A stretch of 16,259 nucleotides of DNA from an uncultured Collinsella sp. (GTDB taxonomy: Bacteria; Actinomycetota; Coriobacteriia; Coriobacteriales; Coriobacteriaceae), in NCBI GenBank assembly GCA_900543275.1, contig UQQL01000048.1, positions 1 through 16,259 on the forward strand. Direction: 5' to 3'. Positions 1 to 7,400 of this stretch are shown here, piece by piece. The first letter of the stretch is position 1. The number at the start of each line of letters is the position of its first letter. The position numbers were made by a program, and so were the translations under genes. The notes beneath the pieces are model-generated. The model was given only the letters and a program-made list of their open reading frames with translations, ran no database searches and had not been told where the DNA came from.

Positions 1-597
1 GTCCTCGGAGATCTCCTCGGCGCCGGCCTCGACCATCGAGATGAAGTCGGCAGAGCCGCCCAGCTCCAGGTCCAGATCGGAGTTCTCGCGCTCCTCGTAG
101 GTGGGGTTGACGATAAACTCGCCGGTCTCCACGTTGCGGCCGATGCGCACGCAGGCAAGCGGACCCTCGAAGGGCACGCCGCCGAGCGTCATGGCCAGGG
201 AAGCACCCATGACGTTGATGACATCGAAGGGATTGACCTGGTCGGCGACGAGCGAGGTAGCGACGATGTGCACCTCGTTGCGGAAGCCGTCCGGGAAGCT
301 CGGGCGAATCGGACGGTCGATCATGCGCGCGGTGAGCGTGGCCTTCTCGCTGGGACGGCCCTCACGCTTGAGGTAGCCACCCGGGATGCGGCCGGCGGCG
401 TACATCTTCTCGTTGAAGTCGACGGTCAGCGGAAAGAAGTCGTAATTCTTGCGCTCCTTGGAGACGACCACGGTGTCGAGCATCGTGGTGTCGCCCTGCT
501 TGACCAGACAAGCGCCGGTGGCCTGCTTGGCAAGCTCGCCGGACTCAAAGGTGTAGGTCTTGCCGTACAGCTCAAAGGTCTTGGATACGAGTGTCAT
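1..597 (-). CDS. pnp: Polynucleotide phosphorylase (PNPase), N-terminal 199 residues, 3' end off the window
   Basis: PNPase is a phosphate-dependent 3'-5' exoribonuclease that degrades mRNA in the cytoplasm, often with an RNase E/J-type complex. Only the first 199 residues are present; the frame is still open at base 1, while full proteins are about 700 residues or more. The visible part is the first RNase PH domain. It contains the family signature GGYLKREGRPSEKATLTARM near residues 73-92, followed directly by IDRPIRPSFPDG. The ATG at 597 is preceded by a strong AAAGGAGA ribosome binding site (601-608, minus strand). The gene lies downstream of rpsO, as in most bacteria, but a terminator separates them and a roughly 100-base leader with several hairpins precedes the start. 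PNPase commonly autoregulates through its leader, so post-transcriptional control is plausible here. The identification is secure. Confidence 0.97.
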   Translation of the reverse strand, partial: MTLVSKTFELYGKTYTFESGELAKQATGACLVKQGDTTMLDTVVVSKERKNYDFFPLTVDFNEKMYAAGRIPGGYLKREGRPSEKATLTARMIDRPIRPSFPDGFRNEVHIVATSLVADQVNPFDVINVMGASLAMTLGGVPFEGPLACVRIGRNVETGEFIVNPTYEERENSDLDLELGGSADFISMVEAGAEEISED

Positions 598-600
598 TGT

Positions 601-692
601 TCTCCTTTACCCCACAGGCCCCTTGCCTGCGGGCTTCTCATGTGACGCGGGCCCCCTGCCCCCGCCACGCTTCAGAGCGTGATTGTTCACGC
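601..692 (-). promoter_or_regulatory. Structured pnp leader with alternative hairpins
   Basis: The 5' leader between the rpsO terminator and pnp holds two perfect 6-bp hairpins that share one arm. GCGTGA/TCACGC (677-682 with 687-692) and CACGCT/AGCGTG (666-671 with 676-681) cannot form together. A third small hairpin, CAGGC/GCCTG (615-619 with 625-629), sits a few bases upstream of the ribosome binding site at 601-608. Leader hairpins are the known target of PNPase/RNase III autoregulation in E. coli; applying that here is inference. I found no convincing promoter in this GC-rich stretch. Confidence 0.45.
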
Positions 693-700
693 CCTTACAC

Positions 701-732
701 AAAAAGAGCGCCCCGCTGCGCAGGACGCTCTT
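701..732 (-). terminator. Intrinsic terminator after rpsO
   Basis: On the minus strand a 10-bp stem (AAGAGCG plus UCC pairing with the arm ending CGCUCUU, with one G-U wobble) closes a 9-base loop. It is followed by a run of five U residues at 705-701. It starts 14 bases past the rpsO stop codon. It should end most rpsO transcripts, with some read-through into pnp possible. Confidence 0.85.
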
Positions 733-746
733 AGCATGTACAAATC

Positions 747-1025
747 CTACTGGATGTTGTCGCGGATGCCCAGAGCCTTGATGAGCTCACGGTACTCGAC
801 GATGTCGTTCTTCTTGATGTAGGAGAGAAGACGACGACGGCGGCCAACGAGCATAAGCAGGCCACGACGGGTGTGGAAGTCCTTCTGGTGGGACTTCATG
901 TGCTCGGTCAGTTCCTTGATGCGCTCGGACAGGATGGCGACCTGAACCTTGGGGTTACCGGTATCGACCGGGGAGTTACCGAACTGGGCGGTCAGCTCCG
1001 CCTTGCGCTCTTTGGAAACAGTCAT
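747..1025 (-). CDS. rpsO: 30S ribosomal protein S15
   Basis: S15 is a primary 16S rRNA-binding protein of the small-subunit platform and helps form an intersubunit bridge. The 92-residue product has the usual length (about 89). It shows the family landmarks in order: an N-terminal MTVSKERKAEL helix, the FGNSPVDTGNPKVQVAILSE region, the HxKDFHTRRGLL rRNA-binding segment near 47-56, and the basic RRRRLLSYIKK stretch. The frame is open upstream to 1121, but the ATG at 1025 is chosen because it gives the canonical N-terminus and has an AGGTG ribosome binding site at 1031-1035. It follows recO after a 138-bp gap containing a leader hairpin and ends at a terminator before pnp. S15 often represses its own translation by binding its leader, which the hairpin upstream makes possible here. 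Confidence 0.97.
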   Translation of the reverse strand: MTVSKERKAELTAQFGNSPVDTGNPKVQVAILSERIKELTEHMKSHQKDFHTRRGLLMLVGRRRRLLSYIKKNDIVEYRELIKALGIRDNIQ

Positions 1026-1045
1026 TGTTTCACCTTTCGTTTCGC

Positions 1046-1061
1046 GTCGCCTGTGGGCGAC
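1046..1061 (-). promoter_or_regulatory. Hairpin in rpsO leader, candidate S15 autoregulatory element
   Basis: A perfect 6-bp hairpin, GTCGCC/GGCGAC with the loop CACA in the RNA, lies about 10 bases upstream of the rpsO ribosome binding site. S15 leaders regulate translation in several bacterial phyla with different RNA folds. The hairpin is seen directly; its role is inferred. The rest of the 138-bp gap shows only a weak possible -10 (TAACAT, 1132-1137, minus strand) with no matching -35. Confidence 0.35.
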
Positions 1062-1163
1062 TCCATTCGCCTCGGACTGGGAAGCCGCCGGTGGAGCGAA
1101 CATCCAAGGTCGAGGTACCAACAGGTGGGTATGTTACCACAAGCGGCGCGCGCCTGCGCATCA

Positions 1164-1913
1164 TCACCGACCCAACATGAATTCCATCGCACGGAGCCGC
1201 TGATCGGTGTGCGTGGCGGCCCAAACATGCGAAAGCCCCAGCAAAAACGCAGCCGTATGCGGATCGATCTGCTCGTCCATAAGGGCATCGAAGGTCATGG
1301 ACATCAGAGCGCGCAGCCATGCGACCTCGCCGACCGATACCAACTCGGCCCCAGGCACGCTCGAGGCGCACGACCCGCACAGAAGTCCGCCGGCCTGGGC
1401 CGAGAAATGCGAGAGCATGGGATCGCCGCACGAGACGCATGCCGAGAAATCGGGGCGGTAACCAACGTGCGACAGCAGTTTAAAGACAAAGGCCGCCACG
1501 AGCAGGTCCATATGTGCCGAGTCGAGCCCGCAGCCGACAAGCGTGAGCGCCCGCTGCGTGATGGCAAAGGTAAATGGATCCTCGGCATCCTCGAACGAGC
1601 ACACGCGCGCAACCTCGGCAATCGCGCTGGCGGCACAGATCGTCTCGTAGTCAGGAGCGGCACCGAGTGGCGCCTCCATAAGCTCCGCCTGAGAAACCAC
1701 GTCGAGCGAGCGACCACGCGCGAGCAGCATATCGACGGTACAGAAAAGCTCGCAGCGGGCCGCGAGGCGACCGCCGGGCTTACGCGCGCCCTTAGCCACG
1801 GCACGCACCTGCCGTCCCCGTTCGTCGAGCATGGTCAAGATCAGGTCGGTTTCCTTGAGCTTCGTCTTGTCGAGGACGAGCACCTTTGTGCGATATGTGC
1901 GAGAGCCTGCCAT
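1164..1913 (-). CDS. recO: DNA repair protein RecO
   Basis: RecO works with RecR (and RecF) to load RecA onto SSB-coated single-stranded DNA in recombinational repair. The 249-residue product has the normal length. The N-terminal OB-fold begins with a typical RTYRTKVLVLDKTKLKETD segment (residues 5-23), followed by the basic VRAVAKGARKPGGRL stretch of DNA-binding type near 36-50. The C-terminal helical domain carries a complete CxxC...CxxC zinc site (C159, C162, C179, C182), which some RecO proteins lack. The ATG at 1913 lies 12 bases after the era stop and has no obvious Shine-Dalgarno, so translation is probably coupled to era. The era-recO pairing is conserved widely. The gene is the last of the dnaJ-to-recO cluster; no terminator was found after it. 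Confidence 0.95.
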   Translation of the reverse strand: MAGSRTYRTKVLVLDKTKLKETDLILTMLDERGRQVRAVAKGARKPGGRLAARCELFCTVDMLLARGRSLDVVSQAELMEAPLGAAPDYETICAASAIAEVARVCSFEDAEDPFTFAITQRALTLVGCGLDSAHMDLLVAAFVFKLLSHVGYRPDFSACVSCGDPMLSHFSAQAGGLLCGSCASSVPGAELVSVGEVAWLRALMSMTFDALMDEQIDPHTAAFLLGLSHVWAATHTDQRLRAMEFMLGR

Positions 1914-1925
1914 GAACGCCGAGGG

Positions 1926-2996
1926 TTAATCTTCGGCATTGTAGCCAAAGCGGCGGATCTGTGCCTCGTCATCGCGCCAGCCGGCCTTGACCTTCACGTC
2001 GAGCTCCAAAAAGACCTGCGTGCCAAAGATACGCTCAAGGTCGCGACGGGCATCGATGCCGATATGCTTAATCATCTCGCCCCCCTTGCCGATGATGATG
2101 CCCTTCTGCCCCTCGCGCTCGACGTAAATCGTGGCGTGCACGCGCAGAACCTTCTTAGTCTGCTCGAGCGCGTCGCAGATGACGCCCACGGAGTGAGGGA
2201 TCTCGTCGCGGGTGCGACGCAGAACCTTCTCGCGTACAAACTCGGCCACGAGGGTCTCGTCGGACGCGTCGGTGCCCATGTCCTCGGGGAACCAGCGCGG
2301 GCCCTCGGGCAAAAAGTGAGCGACGGTCTCGATAAACGCATCGACGTTGAAGTTCTTGACCGACGACGTCACGATCTCGTCGTCATATTCCATGAGGTCG
2401 TGAGCGGCCTTGAGCTGTTCCATAACCTGGGCGGGATCAGCCTCGTCGGCCTTCGTGAGCACCAGGACCTTTTTGGAACGGGCGCTCTTGACACGCTCGG
2501 CAACCCAGGCGTCTCCCCTGCCGATGGGTTTGGTGGCGTCGATCAGAAACGCGACGACGTCTACGTCATTGAGCTCAAACAGGGCGCTCTTGTTGAGCTC
2601 GGATCCCAGGCCGTCCTTGGGCTTGTGGATACCCGGAGTGTCAACGAAGACCAGCTGGTAACCGGGGCGGTTGACCACGGCGCGCATACGGCGGCGGGTC
2701 GTCTGGGCCACCGGAGAGGTGATGGCGACCTTCTTGCCGTAACAGGCATTGAGCAGCGTGGACTTGCCGGCGTTGGGGCGACCGACCAGGGCCACAAAGC
2801 CGCTGCGGAAACCGGGTTCCACGTCGCCAAAGCCCGCGAGGCTCTCATCCTCATCGCACAGGGCATCGAGTTCCTCGTCGCTCATACCCTCAAACGGATC
2901 GAACTCCTCGACCTCGTCAAACGAATCGGCACCTTCAGCCTCGTCCAGGACCTCGTCATCCAAAACTCCATCGGTAGGCTGCATATTGTCGGACAT
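1926..2996 (-). CDS. era: GTPase Era with a long acidic N-terminal extension
   Basis: Era is an essential GTPase that binds the 3' end of 16S rRNA during 30S assembly. The 356-residue protein is longer than the usual 300 or so. Residues 1-62 form an extra, very acidic tail: 25 of the first 60 residues are Asp or Glu. The GTPase domain then begins, with G1 GRPNAGKST (72-80), G3 DTPG (119-122) and G4 TKAD (181-184; the usual Asn is Thr). The C-terminal KH domain is shown by IIIGKGGEMIKHIG and the GWRDDEAQIRRFGY end. The ATG at 2996 has an AAAGGGA ribosome binding site (3003-3008 region), so the tail appears to be translated. The start is 12 bases after the dgkA stop, and recO follows 12 bases later. 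No internal start with a clear ribosome binding site was seen that would give a normal-length protein. Confidence 0.96.
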   Translation of the reverse strand: MSDNMQPTDGVLDDEVLDEAEGADSFDEVEEFDPFEGMSDEELDALCDEDESLAGFGDVEPGFRSGFVALVGRPNAGKSTLLNACYGKKVAITSPVAQTTRRRMRAVVNRPGYQLVFVDTPGIHKPKDGLGSELNKSALFELNDVDVVAFLIDATKPIGRGDAWVAERVKSARSKKVLVLTKADEADPAQVMEQLKAAHDLMEYDDEIVTSSVKNFNVDAFIETVAHFLPEGPRWFPEDMGTDASDETLVAEFVREKVLRRTRDEIPHSVGVICDALEQTKKVLRVHATIYVEREGQKGIIIGKGGEMIKHIGIDARRDLERIFGTQVFLELDVKVKAGWRDDEAQIRRFGYNAED

Positions 2997-3008
2997 GGGA
3001 ATCCCTTT

Positions 3009-3386
3009 CTAAATAAAGCCGAGCGCGTGGGCAAATACAAGCAAGCCCACAATCGCGGCGGTGATTGAAAGTACGTATACCGAGGCGGCGGCGATGTCCT
3101 TGGCGCGTTTTGCCAGCGGATGGAGCTCCTGGGTCGCCAGATCGACAATGGCCTCCATGGCGGTATTGCACAGCTCGCCGTGAATCACCAGGCCGCAGCA
3201 GATGATAATCGTGGCCCACTCGGCAATGTCGAGCCCCACGATGCAGCCGGCAATGATGGTGCACACGCCCGCTGCGAGCATAACCTTAATGTTGCGCTCG
3301 GTCTTGACGGCGGTGACGAAGCCCTCCATGGCGTAGGAGAACGACTTTAAAAAGGACGGATGGTCCTTGTTCGATCCGGGAATCAT
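3009..3386 (-). CDS. dgkA: Diacylglycerol kinase / undecaprenol kinase family membrane protein
   Basis: This is a small integral membrane lipid kinase that phosphorylates diacylglycerol, or in many Gram-positive bacteria undecaprenol, at the membrane surface. The 125-residue product has the usual length and three hydrophobic segments (about 34-52, 56-70 and 100-120). The family catalytic motif ELCNTAMEAIVD lies at 71-82, with the conserved Glu71, Asn74 and Glu78, and is followed by the AKDIAAASV motif (95-103). Substrate cannot be decided from sequence; the position between ybeY and era is typical of the Gram-positive undecaprenol-kinase type. The ATG at 3386 has AGGAG seven bases upstream, overlapping the ybeY stop (gap 9 bases). 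Confidence 0.93.
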   Translation of the reverse strand: MIPGSNKDHPSFLKSFSYAMEGFVTAVKTERNIKVMLAAGVCTIIAGCIVGLDIAEWATIIICCGLVIHGELCNTAMEAIVDLATQELHPLAKRAKDIAAASVYVLSITAAIVGLLVFAHALGFI

Positions 3387-3395
3387 AAGCGGCTC

Positions 3396-3905
3396 CTAGT
3401 CGTGGGCATGATTGGTGATGGGGCCGACGTGAACGAGTTTGGGGTCCTCGCCGCGCTCGAGCGCCAGATCGCGCAGGATAGCGTCCTCGCGGGCCTCCAT
3501 GACCTCGGCCTCGTCGTCCTCGATATGGTCATACCCCAGCAGGTGCAGCATGCCGTGTACGAGCATCAGGCGGCACTCGTCGGCAGGGCTATTGCCAAAG
3601 CCGGGGGCCTGACGGGCAATGACCTGCGGGGCCAGGATGATATCGCCGAGCTCGAGCGTCTCGTCGGCGGGAATATCCTCGTCAAAGGCCGAGTCGCATT
3701 CAAACGAGAGCACATCGGTGGTGCGGTCGATGCCACGCCACTCGTGGTTGAGCTCGTGCATCTCGTCCTCGTCGACATACGAAAGGGAAATCTCGACTTC
3801 ACGTTCAACGCCCTCGGCGGCAAGCACAACCTCGCAGATGTGCTCCACTTCCTGCGCGTCGAGCAGCGTATCGAGCTCGGCATCGTTGCTGATCAATACA
3901 CTCAA
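3396..3905 (-). CDS. ybeY: Endoribonuclease YbeY (16S rRNA maturation)
   Basis: YbeY is a zinc-dependent endoribonuclease needed for 16S rRNA 3'-end maturation and ribosome quality control. The 169-residue product has the signature HGMLHLLGYDH at 117-127, in which three His residues (117, 121, 127) bind the metal. It also has the upstream conserved RTTDVLSF segment at 61-68 and ELNHEWRGID near 51-60. The start is TTG at 3905, not ATG. This choice rests on an AAAGGAG ribosome binding site 6 bases upstream (3912-3918 region) and the 4-base TTGA overlap with the phoH stop, a standard translational-coupling arrangement. dgkA follows after 9 bases. The C-terminal tail after residue 150 is slightly longer than usual. 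Confidence 0.96.
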   Translation of the reverse strand: MSVLISNDAELDTLLDAQEVEHICEVVLAAEGVEREVEISLSYVDEDEMHELNHEWRGIDRTTDVLSFECDSAFDEDIPADETLELGDIILAPQVIARQAPGFGNSPADECRLMLVHGMLHLLGYDHIEDDEAEVMEAREDAILRDLALERGEDPKLVHVGPITNHAHD

Positions 3906-4888
3906 CGGGACTCCTTTCGGTCGCGCGAGCGCTGCTCACGCACGTCATCATAAGCATCGTATGCCTCGACGATACGACCCACCAGGGCATGGCGCACCAC
4001 ATCGGCGCGCTCCAGGTGCGCAAACGCCACATCGTCGACACGGCCCAAAATCTTCTCGACATCCGCCAAGCCACCACGACGACCCACCAGGTCGCGCTGG
4101 CTGAGGTCGCCGGTAATCACGAACTTGGAGTTGAATCCAAGGCGTGTCAGGAACATCTTCATCTGCTCGGGCGTGGTATTTTGCGCCTCGTCGAGCACCA
4201 CGAAAGCATCGCTCAGCGTACGACCGCGCATGTAGGCAAGCGGGGCGATCTCGATCACGCCGCGCTCCATAAGCTCATCGGTGCGCTCGCGATCCATCAT
4301 GTCAAAAAGGGCGTCGTAGAGCGGACGCATGTACGGATCGATCTTTTCCTCGAGGGTGCCAGGCAAAAAGCCCAGGTTCTCCCCTGCTTCGACAACCGGA
4401 CGCGTCAAGATCAAACGGCCCACCTCATGGCGCTTGAGCGCGGCAACAGCGAGCGCCATGGCCAGATAGGTCTTACCGGTACCGGCAGGACCCAAGCCAA
4501 AGGTGATGGTATGCGAGCGAATGGCATCCACATAGCGCTTTTGCCCAAGCGTCTTGGGACGAATGACGCGACCGCGGTATGAAAGCAGCACGTCATCGCG
4601 CAACGACGAGGCATCATGCTCGCCGTCGCGCAGAACGGCAAGACAGCGCGAGACATCATCGGCAGAAAGCGTGCGCCCGGCAGCAGCCTCACGAAAGGCA
4701 TGTTCGAAAAAACGCGCGACGAGCTCGACTTCGTCCGGATCGCCGCTCACGGCAACGCTGTCACCGCGGGCAACCACATGGGCGCGCACCAAATTCTCGA
4801 GCGCACGAAGGACGCCGTCGCCGGCGCCCAAAACGCGCGAGGGGTCGATACCCTCAGGAACGGTAAGTCTAATCTTCGAGGCTTCCAT
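3902..4888 (-). CDS. phoH: PhoH family ATPase
   Basis: PhoH-like proteins are cytoplasmic P-loop NTPases next to ybeY in most bacteria. They are thought to act in RNA metabolism, possibly as helicases, but the exact job is unsettled. The 328-residue product has the normal PhoH length. It shows Walker A GPAGTGKT (133-140), Walker B VVLDEAQN (230-237), the ITGDLSQRD segment (258-266), and the family-typical LTRPVVEAGENLGFLPG (161-177). The N-terminal 100 residues are the usual less conserved PhoH leader domain. The frame is open upstream to 4993, but the ATG at 4888 is preferred because GGGAGG lies just upstream and the product starts with a canonical MEASKIRLTVPEG. This start lies inside the 3' end of mtaB (20-bp overlap), and the TGA overlaps the ybeY TTG start. 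Confidence 0.95.
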   Translation of the reverse strand: MEASKIRLTVPEGIDPSRVLGAGDGVLRALENLVRAHVVARGDSVAVSGDPDEVELVARFFEHAFREAAAGRTLSADDVSRCLAVLRDGEHDASSLRDDVLLSYRGRVIRPKTLGQKRYVDAIRSHTITFGLGPAGTGKTYLAMALAVAALKRHEVGRLILTRPVVEAGENLGFLPGTLEEKIDPYMRPLYDALFDMMDRERTDELMERGVIEIAPLAYMRGRTLSDAFVVLDEAQNTTPEQMKMFLTRLGFNSKFVITGDLSQRDLVGRRGGLADVEKILGRVDDVAFAHLERADVVRHALVGRIVEAYDAYDDVREQRSRDRKESR

Positions 4889-6161
4889 GAACCTCCCTGC
4901 GTGCATGGACCAAGCCGGAATCATCGACTCCGATGATAGCAACATCGAGCAGGCACGGGGCTGTGAGTCCACAGGTATCATCGAGACGGGCATGATGGAA
5001 CGATCCGAGCGTCAAATTGTCACCGTACTCAAGCACGGCACGCTCGACGGTACCCACGCGACGGCGGGCATCGGCAACCGCGAGCTCCTGAGCCGCCGCG
5101 CGCATGCGACGGCTGCGCTCGACCATAACCTCGGGGGGTACCTGGTCGGGCATGTCGGCGGCAAGGGTACCGGGACGCTTGCTGTAGCGGAACACGTGCA
5201 TGCGCGAAAAGCCCACGCGACGGCACAGCGCCAGCGACTCCTCGAACTCCTCGTCCGTCTCGCCAGGAAAACCGACGATAACGTCGCACGAAAGAGACGC
5301 CTGGGGCAAGTTGGTGCGAATCATGCGTACCGTATCCTCAAAGGCATCGGCACTATAAGGACGACCCATGCGATGCAGCGTCGCCGTGCAGCCAGACTGC
5401 ACGGGCAGGTGCAAAAACGGCGCGATACGCTTCGGATATCGAGCCATCACCTTGAGCAAGCGCTCGGAAATATCCATGGGCTCAACCGAGGAGATACGCA
5501 CGTGGGCGATCTCGGTGCGCTCCATGATGGCCTGGAGCAGCTCATCGATCTCGACATGCTCGTCGGTCGCGCTCTTGCCGTCATAGGCACCCAGGTTCAC
5601 GCCGGTCAGCACGACCTCGGGCACGCCGGCCTCCTGGGCTTCACGCACCTGTTCGAGCACGGACTCGACGGGCACGGAACGCTCGGGGCCGCGGGCCTTC
5701 CACACGATGCAATAGGTGCAGCGGTGGTTGCAGCCGTCCTGGATCTTCACGCCCAGCCTCGAACGACCGAGCGCATCGACCACGTCGCCATCGCTGCAGG
5801 CGGGCATGCTATCGGATTCGACACCCAGCACCTCGCAGACGCGCTCGGCGACATCAATCTTGGACGGTTCGGCGATCACGCGATCGGAGAGCTCCAGAAG
5901 CTCCTCGGGATGCAGGTTGACGACGCAGCCAGTTACGACCACGTAAGGCTCGCCCGGATAGGCCAGGGCGTGACGAACGGCCTTGCGGGTCTTGGCCTCG
6001 GCCTCCCCCGTCACGGCACAGGTATTGATAACGATCAGGTCGGCGTCCCGGGGCTCCACCATTGCAAAACCCAAGCGCATAAGATCGGCAGTGATACGGT
6101 CGGACTCAACCCGGTTGACACGACAACCGAGGTTGACAACAGAGATATGAGGTGCGAGCAC
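4869..6161 (-). CDS. mtaB: tRNA (t6A37) methylthiotransferase MtaB
   Basis: MtaB is a radical-SAM enzyme that adds a methylthio group to N6-threonylcarbamoyladenosine at position 37 of ANN-decoding tRNAs. The 430-residue product has the three-domain MTTase layout. The N-terminal UPF0004 domain carries three cluster cysteines (C13, C48, C79). The radical-SAM core carries CNHRCTYC (C144, C148, C151), and a C-terminal TRAM-like segment covers about 375-425. The NLGCRVNRVES start and VINTCAVT segment match the MtaB branch rather than MiaB or RimO. The GTG start at 6161 is supported by AAGGAG five bases upstream (6167-6172), which overlaps the dnaJ stop codon. The gap to dnaJ is 9 bases, and the 3' end overlaps phoH by 20 bases, giving tight coupling. 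Confidence 0.95.
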   Translation of the reverse strand: MLAPHISVVNLGCRVNRVESDRITADLMRLGFAMVEPRDADLIVINTCAVTGEAEAKTRKAVRHALAYPGEPYVVVTGCVVNLHPEELLELSDRVIAEPSKIDVAERVCEVLGVESDSMPACSDGDVVDALGRSRLGVKIQDGCNHRCTYCIVWKARGPERSVPVESVLEQVREAQEAGVPEVVLTGVNLGAYDGKSATDEHVEIDELLQAIMERTEIAHVRISSVEPMDISERLLKVMARYPKRIAPFLHLPVQSGCTATLHRMGRPYSADAFEDTVRMIRTNLPQASLSCDVIVGFPGETDEEFEESLALCRRVGFSRMHVFRYSKRPGTLAADMPDQVPPEVMVERSRRMRAAAQELAVADARRRVGTVERAVLEYGDNLTLGSFHHARLDDTCGLTAPCLLDVAIIGVDDSGLVHARREVHGSLED

Positions 6162-6170
6162 ACGGGCTCC

Positions 6171-7319
6171 TTAATCGAGGATGTCGTCGAGGGCACTCTT
6201 GATGCGGTCGGTTACCGACTTCTTGCCGGAAGCAACGTCATCGCCCATCTCGTCGGCAAAGGCGCGAAGCAGCTCGCGCTGCTTGTTGGAAAGGTTCGTG
6301 GGAACGACCACGCGCAGCTGCACGATCAGACGACCGCGCGAACCGCCACCGCCGATACGCGGCATGCCGTAATTATTGACGCTCACGGTGTCACCGTACT
6401 GTGTGCCGGAGGGGACGCACAGCTTGACGACCTCGTCAGGCATAATGCCCTCGACCTCAATCTCGCAACCGAGCGCGGCCTGCGCAATCGAGATATCGCT
6501 CACCAGATACAGGTCATCGCCATTACGCTTAAAACGCTCGTGGTCGGCGACACGCACGTTGACGATCAGGTCGCCCGACGGCTCGCCACGAAGACCGGCC
6601 TCACCAAAACCACTCACACGCAGCTGGCGACCGGTCGAAACACCGGCGGGAATATCGATGTCAATCTTTTCGTGAGAAGGCGTGCGGCCCTGGCCATCAC
6701 AGGTCTCGCAGGGATGATCGATGACCGTGCCTTCGCCGTGGCAGTCGGGACAGGGCGAAGAGGACTGAACCTGGCCCAGGAAAGAACGCTGGACCGTCGT
6801 CACATAGCCTGTGCCGTGACAGCGGCTGCACTGCTTTTCGGTCGCGCCCTCGGCCTTGCCGGTACCATTGCAGTCATCGCAAGGGGCAAGACGGTCGTAG
6901 CTGATCGTCTTTTTGCAGCCGAGCGCTGCCTCCTCGAGCGTCACCGAAAGGGAGATGGCCATATCGCGACCGCGACGGCGCTCGCGACGGCTGCGAGCGC
7001 CACCACCGGCGCCACCGCCAAAGAACGACGAGAACAGGTCGTCCATGCCCATGCCGCCAAAGATATCGTTGATGTCGACATAGCCCGAACCACCGGGGCC
7101 GTCCGCGGTGCCGTAACGGTCGTAGTTAGCACGCTTCTGCTCATCGGAAAGAACGGAATAGGCCTCGTTGAGCTCCTTGAACTTGGCCTCGGCCTCGGGG
7201 TCGTCCGAAACATCCGGATGTACGGTACGGGCCTTCTTTAGAAACGCACGCTTAATCGTCCGCGCGTCGGCATCCCTGTCGACGCCAAGCACCTCGTAGT
7301 AATCCCTATTTTCCGACAC
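6171..7319 (-). CDS. dnaJ: Molecular chaperone DnaJ (full-length type I)
   Basis: DnaJ is the Hsp40 co-chaperone that delivers unfolded proteins to DnaK and stimulates its ATPase. The 382-residue protein is a complete type I DnaJ. It has a J domain with HPD at 34-36, a Gly/Phe-rich linker (about 70-105), four CxxCxGxG zinc motifs (CDDCNGTG, CSRCHGTG, CPDCHGEG, CETCDGQG), and both C-terminal substrate-binding domains (DIPAGVSTGRQLRVSG ... HERFKRNGDDLYL). The GTG at 7319 is chosen as start because AAGGA lies 7 bases upstream and it gives the standard SENRDYYEVLGV beginning; the open frame extends to 7385 without support. An 81-bp gap with a possible promoter separates it from the J-protein gene upstream, and mtaB follows after 9 bases. 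No dnaK or grpE is adjacent. Confidence 0.96.
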   Translation of the reverse strand: MSENRDYYEVLGVDRDADARTIKRAFLKKARTVHPDVSDDPEAEAKFKELNEAYSVLSDEQKRANYDRYGTADGPGGSGYVDINDIFGGMGMDDLFSSFFGGGAGGGARSRRERRRGRDMAISLSVTLEEAALGCKKTISYDRLAPCDDCNGTGKAEGATEKQCSRCHGTGYVTTVQRSFLGQVQSSSPCPDCHGEGTVIDHPCETCDGQGRTPSHEKIDIDIPAGVSTGRQLRVSGFGEAGLRGEPSGDLIVNVRVADHERFKRNGDDLYLVSDISIAQAALGCEIEVEGIMPDEVVKLCVPSGTQYGDTVSVNNYGMPRIGGGGSRGRLIVQLRVVVPTNLSNKQRELLRAFADEMGDDVASGKKSVTDRIKSALDDILD

Positions 7320-7340
7320 GACCGAATCCTTCCGACTTTC

Positions 7341-7369
7341 ATTATTGTCACAGTGCGTCCTATACCCAA
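7341..7369 (-). promoter_or_regulatory. Possible sigma70-type promoter for dnaJ
   Basis: On the minus strand TTGGGT (7364-7369) and AATAAT (7341-7346) are separated by 17 bases. They lie 21 bases upstream of the dnaJ GTG start, giving a short leader that contains the GGAAGGA ribosome binding site. The -10 matches five of six consensus bases, the -35 only three. No CIRCE-type inverted repeat (TTAGCACTC/GAGTGCTAA) is present. Confidence 0.35.
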
Positions 7370-7400
7370 GCTGGGCCGACCGCAAACAAAGGGTTTGATG

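Noticed and set aside
873..3068. 731-codon open frame on the plus strand
   Set aside because: It lies antisense to rpsO, recO and era, all of which have clear family motifs. The frame is open only because of GC-rich codon bias; the product has no recognisable domain.
4554..7241. 895-codon open frame on the plus strand
   Set aside because: It is antisense to phoH, mtaB and dnaJ. Its Ala/His/Gly/Arg-rich composition is typical of a mirror frame of GC-rich genes, and no motif is visible.
7320..7400. Search for a CIRCE or HAIR heat-shock operator before dnaJ
   Set aside because: No TTAGCACTC/GAGTGCTAA or CTTGAGT/ACTCAAG inverted repeat is present in this gap or before the membrane J-protein gene.
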